In this document: positions 1 through 5,436 of the stretch, in pieces | Numbering within the stretch: the stretch's first letter is position 1 | How the letters are laid out: each line of letters starts with the position of its first letter | Source of the DNA: JAEZAA01 sp964514485 | Lineage (GTDB): Bacteria; Pseudomonadota; Gammaproteobacteria; Pseudomonadales; Oleiphilaceae | Direction of reading: 5' to 3' | DNA length: 10,143 nucleotides | Assembly (NCBI GenBank): GCA_964514485.1 | Contig: CAZEWG010000071.1 | Location: 1-10,143 of the forward strand | Position numbers and translations under genes: made by a program | The notes under the pieces: model-generated | What the model was told of the DNA's origin: nothing | What the model saw: the letters and a program-made list of their open reading frames with translations, nothing else | Databases searched by the model: none

Positions 1-384
1 GCAGAACAGAAACAGGTGTTTGGCGACTATGAAGTGCATTACAACGTGTTCAACAGCACCTTCCTGCAGCCCGAGGTGGCCCGGCAGTACAATATCAACC
101 GCAGCCGGGCAATCGGTGTGGTCAACATTGCCGTGTTGAAGAAAAACCCGGAAGGCGGGCTGCCCACCCCGGTAGCCGTGTCTTTGGAAGGTGAAGTCAC
201 CACTCAGGTACAACAACAGACCCGGCTGGCATTTCGTCGCATCGTGGAAGGCCCGGCTATTTACTATCTGGCGGATTTCCATTTCAGCCAGAACGACCCG
301 CTGGTGTTTACCGTGCGGGTGATGGGCGACCCCAGCCAGCCGCCGATGGCGCTGCGTTTTTCCAAAACCCTGTTTGCCAACTGA
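1..384 (+). CDS. DUF4426 domain-containing protein (3' part)
   Basis: The reading frame is open from the first base, so the start lies upstream of the window and 127 codons are visible before TGA. The sequence fits the C-terminal part of the DUF4426 family, small exported proteins of unknown function in gammaproteobacteria. Visible features are the early motif GDYEVHYNVFNSTFL, a stretch that suggests beta strands (SRAIGVVNIAVLKK), and a closing run with FTVRV and LRFSKTLFAN. No membrane segment is seen in this part; the expected signal peptide would be in the missing N-terminus. The gene sits directly before rdgB with 10 bases between stop and start, so the two are probably co-transcribed. 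In Pseudomonas a DUF4426 gene also lies beside rdgB, downstream of metX/metW (from memory). The family call is by recognition and the function is unknown. Confidence 0.8.
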   Translation, partial: AEQKQVFGDYEVHYNVFNSTFLQPEVARQYNINRSRAIGVVNIAVLKKNPEGGLPTPVAVSLEGEVTTQVQQQTRLAFRRIVEGPAIYYLADFHFSQNDPLVFTVRVMGDPSQPPMALRFSKTLFAN

Positions 385-394
385 GGATTTCTTG

Positions 395-994
395 ATGCGC
401 AAAATCGTGCTCGCCAGCAGCAACCAGGGCAAACTCCGGGAATTCAGCACCCTGCTGGCCCCCTATGACATTGAAATTGTCACCCAGGACCAATTAGGCA
501 TTGAGCCCGCCGAAGAAACCGGGCAGACCTTTGTGGAAAACGCCATTCTCAAGGCTCGTCATGCCAGTGCCGCCAGTGGCCTGCCGGCGTTAGCCGATGA
601 CTCCGGCCTGGAAGTGGATGCCCTGAATGGCGCCCCAGGGGTGTTCTCGGCCCGCTATGCAGGCCCTGGCGCCAAGGATGGCGACAACAACCAGAAGCTG
701 TTGGCCGCCCTGCAGGAGGTGCCCGAGGCCCAGCGCACCGCCCGCTATCACTGTATTCTGGTGTTGATGCGCCATGCCCAGGACCCGACCCCACTGATCT
801 GCCAGGGCAGCTGGGAAGGCGTGATTCTGCAAGAGCCCAGAGGCACCGGGGGGTTTGGCTACGACCCACTGTTCTGGCTGCCGGAGCAGCATTGCAGCGT
901 GGCGGATTTGCCCGCCGAGCAGAAAAACCAGCTCAGCCACCGAGGCCGCGCCCTGCGCCAGCTGGTCGAACAGCTCGCCCAACGCCATGTCTGA
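395..994 (+). CDS. rdgB: RdgB/HAM1 non-canonical purine NTP pyrophosphatase
   Basis: This cytosolic enzyme hydrolyses dITP, ITP and XTP to the monophosphate plus pyrophosphate, keeping deaminated purines out of DNA and RNA. The 199-residue length matches the family (about 197). The N-terminal substrate loop is ASSNQGKLREF (residues 7-17). The metal and catalytic segment ADDSGLEVDAL places Asp68-Asp69 where E. coli RdgB has its catalytic Asp69. The base-binding motif GTGGFGYDPLF and the C-terminal SHRGRAL are intact. I chose the ATG at 395 rather than the in-frame ATG at 374 because GAGG (383-386) sits 8 bases before it and the protein then begins MRKIVLASSN as in homologues. The stop overlaps the hemW start by 8 bases, which suggests translational coupling. 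Confidence 0.96.
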   Translation: MRKIVLASSNQGKLREFSTLLAPYDIEIVTQDQLGIEPAEETGQTFVENAILKARHASAASGLPALADDSGLEVDALNGAPGVFSARYAGPGAKDGDNNQKLLAALQEVPEAQRTARYHCILVLMRHAQDPTPLICQGSWEGVILQEPRGTGGFGYDPLFWLPEQHCSVADLPAEQKNQLSHRGRALRQLVEQLAQRHV

Positions 995-2141
995 TTTCCA
1001 CTTCCAGGAACTGCCACCCCTGAGCCTTTACGTGCACATCCCCTGGTGTGTGCGCAAATGCCCCTACTGTGACTTCAACTCCCACGCGGTGCGCGATGAG
1101 CTGCCGGAACGGGAATACGTCGACGCCCTGCTGCAGGACCTGGACGCGGACATAGCGGCGGTGCAAGGCCGCTCGCTGACCTCCATCTTCTTTGGCGGCG
1201 GCACGCCCAGCCTGTTCAGCGCCGAAGCCCTGGACCGCCTGCTGCAAGGGGTCCAGGCCCGGGTGCCCTTTCACAACGAAATTGAAATCACCCTGGAAGC
1301 CAATCCGGGCACCTTTGAGCAAGACAAATTCCGCGGTTTTCGCCAAGCAGGCATCAATCGCCTGTCGATTGGCATTCAAAGCTTTCAGGATACCCAGCTT
1401 CGCCATCTCGGCCGCATCCACTCCGGCACCGAGGCCCAACGGGCCATTGAGCAGGCCCGCGCCGCCGGCTTCGACAACTTCAACCTGGACCTGATGCACG
1501 GCCTGCCGGACCAAACCCCGGAGCAGGCCCTGGACGATCTGAAGATCGCCTTGAGCCACGGTCCTCAGCACCTGTCCTGGTATCAGCTCACCATTGAGCC
1601 CAACACCGAGTTCTACAGTCGCCCCCCGCAACTGCCAGAAGACGACATTCTTTGGGAGATTCAGGAGCAAGGACAGGCCTTGCTGGCAGCCCGGGGCCTG
1701 CACCAGTATGAGGTGTCGGCCTATGCCCGCCCGGGCCGGGAGGCTCGCCATAACCTCAACTACTGGGAGTTTGGCGACTACCTGGGCATCGGGGCCGGCG
1801 CCCATGGCAAAATCACCTGGCTGGAACGCCAGGAGGTCATTCGCAGCTGGAAGACCCGCAACCCGAGCCATTACCTGTCCCGCTTGGGTCAGTATCGGGC
1901 CGGCCAGGAAGCCATTGCCCCCGTCGATATGCCTTTCGAGTTTTTGATGAACGCCCTGCGCCTCACCGCTGGCGTGGATGAAGGCTTGTACGTACAGCGT
2001 GCCGGGCTGCCTTTGTCTACTCTGGAACCCATGCTGTCCGAATCTCGCCAGCGGGGCTGGATGGATCCCTCCCGCTTGCAGACCACAGCCCAGGGGTTCC
2101 GGTATTTGAACGAGGTACTGGCCCAGTTCATATCTGACTAA
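987..2141 (+). CDS. hemW: Heme chaperone HemW (radical SAM family)
   Basis: This 384-residue protein is the heme-delivery chaperone long mis-annotated as oxygen-independent coproporphyrinogen III oxidase. The radical-SAM cluster motif is C21-x3-C25-x2-C28 followed by D29-F30; HemN oxidases have a further Cys where F30 stands, so this is HemW. The SAM-binding FFGGGTPSLF follows at about residues 69-78, then EANPGTF and LSIGIQSF typical of the TIM-barrel core. The HNxxYW motif tied to heme binding in HemW is present as HNLNYW beginning at His255, followed by the GAGAHG segment. The C-terminal winged-helix-like domain (EFLMNALRL onward) is complete. The start is the ATG inside the last codons of rdgB. 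A longer open frame begins at 855, but its extra residues are only a shadow of rdgB. It is probably membrane-associated and linked to cytochrome maturation (family knowledge). Confidence 0.95.
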   Translation: MSDFHFQELPPLSLYVHIPWCVRKCPYCDFNSHAVRDELPEREYVDALLQDLDADIAAVQGRSLTSIFFGGGTPSLFSAEALDRLLQGVQARVPFHNEIEITLEANPGTFEQDKFRGFRQAGINRLSIGIQSFQDTQLRHLGRIHSGTEAQRAIEQARAAGFDNFNLDLMHGLPDQTPEQALDDLKIALSHGPQHLSWYQLTIEPNTEFYSRPPQLPEDDILWEIQEQGQALLAARGLHQYEVSAYARPGREARHNLNYWEFGDYLGIGAGAHGKITWLERQEVIRSWKTRNPSHYLSRLGQYRAGQEAIAPVDMPFEFLMNALRLTAGVDEGLYVQRAGLPLSTLEPMLSESRQRGWMDPSRLQTTAQGFRYLNEVLAQFISD

Positions 2142-2169
2142 CCGCAGCAGGGACTGCCGGAGAGGCTCG

Positions 2170-2673
2170 ATGCAGGATCGTCGTTTCCAATGGTTCTTCT
2201 ATCTGGCGGCCGTGGCGACGCTCACCCTGGCCGCCGCCCTGGTGTGGCTAGACCAGCAGCTGGTCACGCCGGCTTCACCCCAGGGCATTATCAGCCTGGA
2301 ACTGGCGGGGACCCCGGATAAAGCCCGCCTGATCATCGATAGCTGGGGGCTGGATGGGCTGCATTATGCCGTCTGGTCCCTGCTGTTGGATTTCCCTTTT
2401 CTAATCAGCTACGTGGTGCTGTTCGTCTGCCTGACCCGCCTGATCGACAGCCCGGTCAAGAACCTGTTGATTGGCGGCTTTGTGCTGGCCGGCCTGTGCG
2501 ACCTGATCGAGAACCTGGCCCTACTCCAGCTGTTGAGCGGCAAGCTGTCTATCACCTATACCCAAACCGCCTTCTGGTGTGCCTCGGTCAAGTTCGGCTT
2601 ATTGGTTTTTGGCTGGGGTTATCTGTTGATTTGTGGTGTTTACGGGCTCTATCGGCGCTTCAGCCAACGCTGA
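2170..2673 (+). CDS. Uncharacterised four-helix membrane protein, 167 aa
   Basis: I do not know a function. The protein has four clear hydrophobic segments, at about residues 9-28, 66-88, 98-122 and 136-160, with short basic ends (MQDRR, YRRFSQR). Between helices 1 and 2 lies a polar stretch, GIISLELAGTPDKARLIIDSW (residues 39-59), with an amphipathic look. This block, the D74-F-P-F motif in helix 2 and the DLIEN motif (111-115) in helix 3 recall a widespread family of roughly 160-residue integral membrane proteins of unknown role (recognition by eye). The acidic residues inside helices 2 and 3 are conspicuous. GGAGAGG (2159-2165) lies 4 bases before the ATG. It begins 28 bases after the hemW stop and may be in the same transcript. 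It is not the DUF3392 protein that I would expect in some relatives at this place. Confidence 0.85.
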   Translation: MQDRRFQWFFYLAAVATLTLAAALVWLDQQLVTPASPQGIISLELAGTPDKARLIIDSWGLDGLHYAVWSLLLDFPFLISYVVLFVCLTRLIDSPVKNLLIGGFVLAGLCDLIENLALLQLLSGKLSITYTQTAFWCASVKFGLLVFGWGYLLICGVYGLYRRFSQR

Positions 2674-2696
2674 ACCACCCCATGGCCGGCGGGCCG

Positions 2697-2736
2697 TTGT
2701 AGGGGCAGACCAATGTGTCTGCCCGCGCGGTTTCGA
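2697..2736. repeat. Palindromic intergenic repeat of the TGTAGGGGC type, cut by the gap
   Basis: The segment starts TTGTAGGGGCAGAC and contains a perfect 8-base inverted repeat: GGGCAGAC (2703-2710), loop CAATGT, GTCTGCCC (2717-2724), then a GCGCGG tail running into the Ns. The pattern TGTAGGGGC plus a stem of the GGGC...GCCC kind resembles a dispersed short intergenic repeat that I have seen in many environmental bacterial genomes (recognition, not a search). No run of T follows, so it is a poor intrinsic terminator, although it lies between convergent genes. Its full length is unknown because the assembly breaks 12 bases after the stem. Confidence 0.55.
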
Positions 2737-2836
2737 NNNNNNNNNNNNNNNNNNNNNNNNNNNNNNNNNNNNNNNNNNNNNNNNNNNNNNNNNNNNNNNN
2801 NNNNNNNNNNNNNNNNNNNNNNNNNNNNNNNNNNNN
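2737..2836. other. Assembly gap (100 Ns)
   Basis: There are exactly 100 unknown bases, the usual placeholder for a scaffold join of unknown length. Any reading frame drawn through it is meaningless. It removes the last codons of trmB on one side and the end of a palindromic repeat on the other. The true distance could differ from 100, and a small gene could be hidden here. Confidence 0.97.
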
Positions 2837-3519
2837 CGGAAGATCAGGTCCCACACCCCATGGCCCAGGCGCTCGCCGCGTTTTTCGAACTTGGTGACCG
2901 GACGGGTATCGGGGCGGGGTGAATATTGACCGATGCCTGCAACATTCTCATAACCGGGCGCCGCCGACATGACTTCCATCATGTGCTCGGCATAGTTTTC
3001 CCAGTCCGTTGCCATATGGAACAGGCCGCCGACCCGCAGCTTCTTGCGAATCCGCTCCACAAACTCCGGCTGCACCAAGCGGCGCTTGTGGTGGCGCTTC
3101 TTGTGCCAGGGGTCCGGAAAGAAAAGCTGCACCCGCTCCAGGGAGCCATCGGGGATACACTGGTCGATCACCTGATTGGCATCGTCATGATAGATGCGGA
3201 TATTCTCGACACCTTCCTCGCTCATGCCTTTCAGCAGCGCCCCCACCCCCGGCAGGTGCACCTCAATCCCGATAAAATTCTTCTCGGGCTCGAATTTGGC
3301 CATCTCCAGCAAGGAGCCGCCCATGCCAAAGCCGATTTCCAGGATCAGTGGCGCTTCGCGGCCAAAAACCTGGGCAAAATCCGGCGTACCCTGTTCCACG
3401 GTCAGGCCCTTGTCCGGCCAATGGTTGTCATAGGCTTTTTGCTGGCCCGTGGTCATGCGCCCGCCACGAATCACGAAGCTGCGGATGCTACGAAGATGTT
3501 GTTGATTGCCGTCCGACAT
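2837..3519 (-). CDS. trmB: tRNA (guanine-N7-)-methyltransferase TrmB, 3' end in gap
   Basis: This is the enzyme that makes N7-methylguanosine at position 46 of tRNA using SAM, acting in the cytosol as a Rossmann-fold methyltransferase. The visible 227 residues contain the SAM loop E61-IGFGMG, the acidic E86 in FIGIEVH, the substrate loop FFPDPWHKKRHHKRR (133-147), TDWENYAEHM (171-180) and the C-terminal TRPVTKFEKRGERLGHG leading to VWDLIF. In E. coli TrmB the protein ends about four residues after the equivalent phenylalanine, so only a few codons and the stop are missing. An open frame that continues through the Ns to 2599 is an artefact. The start ATG (3519-3517) has a weak AAGAGA-like site before it. 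The leader carries a promoter (3585-3613) and a hairpin (3542-3562), so trmB appears to have its own promoter and to be convergent with the 2170-2673 gene. Confidence 0.95.
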
Positions 3520-3541
3520 CGTGAAATCTCTTGAGTCATTG

Positions 3542-3562
3542 CGAAACGATGACAGCGTTTCG
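3542..3562 (-). other. Perfect inverted repeat in the trmB leader
   Basis: CGAAACG (3542-3548) and CGTTTCG (3556-3562) are exact reverse complements separated by ATGACAG. On the trmB strand the hairpin would lie in the 5' untranslated region, 22 bases before the ATG. No T run follows on either strand, so it is not a standard terminator. It could be a leader hairpin, a protein-binding site, or the end of the tetR transcript. The function is not known. Confidence 0.5.
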
Positions 3563-3584
3563 AAGCGTTAAGGAAAGGACCGGC

Positions 3585-3613
3585 ATGATAGGAATTGAAC
3601 AGAGCCTTGGCAA
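3585..3613 (-). promoter_or_regulatory. Sigma70-like promoter for trmB
   Basis: On the minus strand TTGCCA (3613-3608) and TATCAT (3590-3585) are spaced by exactly 17 bases; each differs from consensus at one position. Transcription would start near 3578, leaving a leader of about 60 bases before the trmB ATG at 3519. It lies between the tetR stop (3628) and trmB, both on the same strand, so trmB need not depend on tetR transcription. Assigned by eye only. Confidence 0.55.
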
Positions 3614-3627
3614 GTTTGGCGATGGTC

Positions 3628-4266
3628 TCAAGGCCACTCGGCAGCGTGCATCGTCATAAAGGCGTCGACCACCCGTTGGGCGAAGTCGGTGATCTGCTCC
3701 CGGCTCGGCGTTTCCACCTCCACCCGGTAAGTCAGTCGCAACAGATCCAGCCCGCAGATCATGCCGATCAGCATCTCGGCACTCTCGACAGGATGGGGGC
3801 AGCGGATCAAGCCACGCTGATCGGCAGCCGCCAAATAATCCGCCAGCACCTGATGGGTTTTGGCCGGCCCGTTCGTATAAAGTGCGCACAGATCCTGGTT
3901 GGTTTGGGGAATAGACCCCAGCACCATCACCAACTGGCGATAATCGTCACCGTAGATAAAACGCTTCATGGCCCGGGCAAAGGTGGCCAGGCCCGAGTGC
4001 AGGCCTTCCCGGTTCACCGGAACGGCCCCCAGCACCTGATAAATCGCGTCCACATGCGTGGCCACCAGCGCACTGAGTAACTCATTGCGATTGGCAAAGC
4101 GGGTATAGAGGGTGACCTTGGAGACTCCCGCTTCCTGGGCGACCCGTTCCATGGACACCGCCTGCAGCCCTTCTGAAAAGACCAGTTGACGGGCAGCATC
4201 CAGAATACGCTCAGCCGTGTGTGGGTCCACCGGCCGGCCCGGTTTTCGGGGTGCCTTCTGCTTCAT
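3628..4266 (-). CDS. TetR/AcrR-family repressor, AefR-like C-terminal domain
   Basis: This 212-residue regulator has the TetR N-terminal DNA-binding domain: AERILDAARQLVFSEG (18-33), the helix-turn-helix VAQEAGVSKVTLYTRFANR (42-60) and NELLSAL. The C-terminal half carries GPAKTHQVLADYLAAADQRG followed by SAEMLIGMICGLD, which resembles the AefR-type TetR C-terminal domain. It is divergent from the membrane-fusion/RND pair, the classic layout for a local repressor of an efflux pump, and a 19-base palindrome lies between them. I chose the ATG at 4266, which has GGAGGT (4285-4280) upstream although at a long 13-base spacing. A GTG at 4287 would add seven residues (MEVNEKL) and cannot be excluded. 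The ligand is unknown; it is inferred to be a pump substrate. Confidence 0.9.
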   Translation of the reverse strand: MKQKAPRKPGRPVDPHTAERILDAARQLVFSEGLQAVSMERVAQEAGVSKVTLYTRFANRNELLSALVATHVDAIYQVLGAVPVNREGLHSGLATFARAMKRFIYGDDYRQLVMVLGSIPQTNQDLCALYTNGPAKTHQVLADYLAAADQRGLIRCPHPVESAEMLIGMICGLDLLRLTYRVEVETPSREQITDFAQRVVDAFMTMHAAEWP

Positions 4267-4303
4267 CAGCTTTTCATTGACCTCCACCTTTCATAAATAC
4301 TCA

Positions 4304-4330
4304 CTGACCATAAAGACCTTATGGTAGTAT
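4304..4330 (+). promoter_or_regulatory. Possible promoter of the efflux operon
   Basis: CTGACC (4304-4309) could act as a -35 and TAGTAT (4325-4330) as a -10, with a TGG just before it that would make an extended -10; the spacing of 15 is short. An alternative -10 is TATAAA (4339-4344), without a good -35. On the other strand TTGCGC (4336-4331) with TATGGT (4312-4307) at 18 bases could serve tetR. All are weak matches. In each of the paired arrangements the palindrome at 4307-4325 would overlap the promoter, which fits repression by occlusion. Confidence 0.3.
4307..4325. promoter_or_regulatory. Candidate TetR operator palindrome
   Basis: ACCATAA (4307-4313) and TTATGGT (4319-4325) form perfect 7-base arms around a 5-base centre, AGACC. 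The length, the symmetry and the position between divergent tetR and efflux genes match typical TetR-family operators. It is the best dyad seen in the 117-base intergenic region. Binding by the product of 3628-4266 is inferred; it would give autorepression together with control of the pump. Confidence 0.6.
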
Positions 4331-4383
4331 GCGCAACCTATAAATGTACACTTCGTTCATTAATTGGTTTATGGAGTTAGCCC

Positions 4384-5436
4384 ATGGGTTTGAGGCCTAC
4401 CGCCATCCTGTTGATCCTGGCAGCGCTTTCCGGCTGTAAAGACACTGTCACGACATCCCAGGCAACTGAGCCGCCCTTTGTCAAAACGATCCAGGTGAGC
4501 GCTAGCCAGGGAGCCGTCCTGGGGTTATCAGGAACCGTGCGCGCTCAGATCGAGTCGCCGCTTTCCTTCCAGGTCAACGGTCGTATCACCGGCCGCGCCG
4601 TGGACGCCGGCCACCAAGTACAGGCCGAAGACCTGCTGTTTGAACTGGACAAACGGGACTTGCTCGCCAGTGTCCGCGCCGCCGAGGCCGACCTCGCCGC
4701 CGCCACCTCGGCCCTGGCCATCGCCGAATCGGACCTGGAGCGACACCAGCAACTGCTGGGCAAGGGCTTCGTGAGCCAGCAGGCCCTGGACCGGGCTGAA
4801 CTCTCCCTGCGGGAGGCCTTTTCCCGCCGGGATGTGGCCATCACCCGGCTGAATCAGGCCCAGAACGCCCTGGGTTATGGTGAGCTGCGGGCACCGGCCA
4901 GCGGGATTCTCATTGATGTCACCGGTGAGGTGGGTCAGGTGGTCGCCGCCGGACAACCGGTGGCCGTGCTCGCCCACGCCGGTGACCGGGAAGTGGAAGT
5001 GTTTTTCCCGGAAGGCGTCTCCCCCCCAAAAACCGGTGAAGTTATCCTGGGCCTGGAACGTATTCCCCTCAAGCTGCGCGAAAAAGCAGGCGCCGTGGAT
5101 GCCCAGGGCCGCACCTTACGGGCCCGCTATACCATTACCAGCGCCGCGGACCAGTTTATGCTGGGCTCGGTGGTGCGCACCTTCTTCACCGTCAATGAAG
5201 GCAATGCCGAGCAAACCGATTTCACCGTTCCCCTGGCGGCCATCAGTGAGCGCGGCGAAGGCGCCCGGGTCTGGGTGTTCAACAACGGGCACACCCACTC
5301 CGTGGCGGTTACCATTCTGAGCATCGAAGGCGAAACCGCGCGAATTCGCGGGCCTTTGGAAGTGGGAGACCAGATCGTTGCCCTGGGTACCCACTTGCTG
5401 ACGGAAAACATGGCAGTGAGGGCGCTGGGGCAATGA
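4384..5436 (+). CDS. RND efflux periplasmic adaptor (membrane-fusion) lipoprotein
   Basis: This 350-residue HlyD/AcrA-type adaptor should link the RND permease to an outer-membrane channel. The N-terminus is a lipoprotein signal: hydrophobic core LLILAAL, lipobox LSGC with Cys18, then Lys19. Residues 45-90 hold the first half of the barrel-sandwich (lipoyl-like) domain, SFQVNGRITGRAVDAGHQVQ. About 92-163 form a heptad-rich alpha-helical hairpin with GKGFVSQQALDRAE at the turn. Residues 165-195 complete the lipoyl half (GELRAPASGILIDVTGE). Beta-barrel and membrane-proximal domains follow (about 205-350). GGAG (4373-4376) lies 7 bases before the ATG. The stop overlaps the permease start (ATGA), so the two are translationally coupled. 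It is probably repressed by the divergent TetR protein. The substrate cannot be told from the sequence. Confidence 0.93.
   Translation: MGLRPTAILLILAALSGCKDTVTTSQATEPPFVKTIQVSASQGAVLGLSGTVRAQIESPLSFQVNGRITGRAVDAGHQVQAEDLLFELDKRDLLASVRAAEADLAAATSALAIAESDLERHQQLLGKGFVSQQALDRAELSLREAFSRRDVAITRLNQAQNALGYGELRAPASGILIDVTGEVGQVVAAGQPVAVLAHAGDREVEVFFPEGVSPPKTGEVILGLERIPLKLREKAGAVDAQGRTLRARYTITSAADQFMLGSVVRTFFTVNEGNAEQTDFTVPLAAISERGEGARVWVFNNGHTHSVAVTILSIEGETARIRGPLEVGDQIVALGTHLLTENMAVRALGQ

Noticed and set aside
933..1871. 312-codon open frame on the minus strand opposite hemW
   Set aside because: It lies entirely opposite the 3' end of rdgB and most of hemW, has low-complexity Val/Gly/Ala-rich content and matches no family; it is a GC-driven shadow.
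2599..2836. Extension of the trmB frame through the Ns into 45 further residues
   Set aside because: It exists only because Ns do not create stops. TrmB normally ends a few residues after WDLIF, so the far side is unrelated.
2678..2866. ACCCCATGGCC on both sides of the gap
   Set aside because: The match is only 11 bases, inside trmB on one side; it is too short to call a duplication or an assembly overlap.
2926..3534. 202-codon + strand open frame opposite trmB
   Set aside because: It is a shadow of trmB, whose catalytic motifs are unmistakable on the minus strand.
3536..3889. 117-codon minus-strand frame overlapping the tetR 3' end
   Set aside because: Most of it overlaps tetR in another frame; the sequence is arginine/glycine-rich with no recognisable motif.
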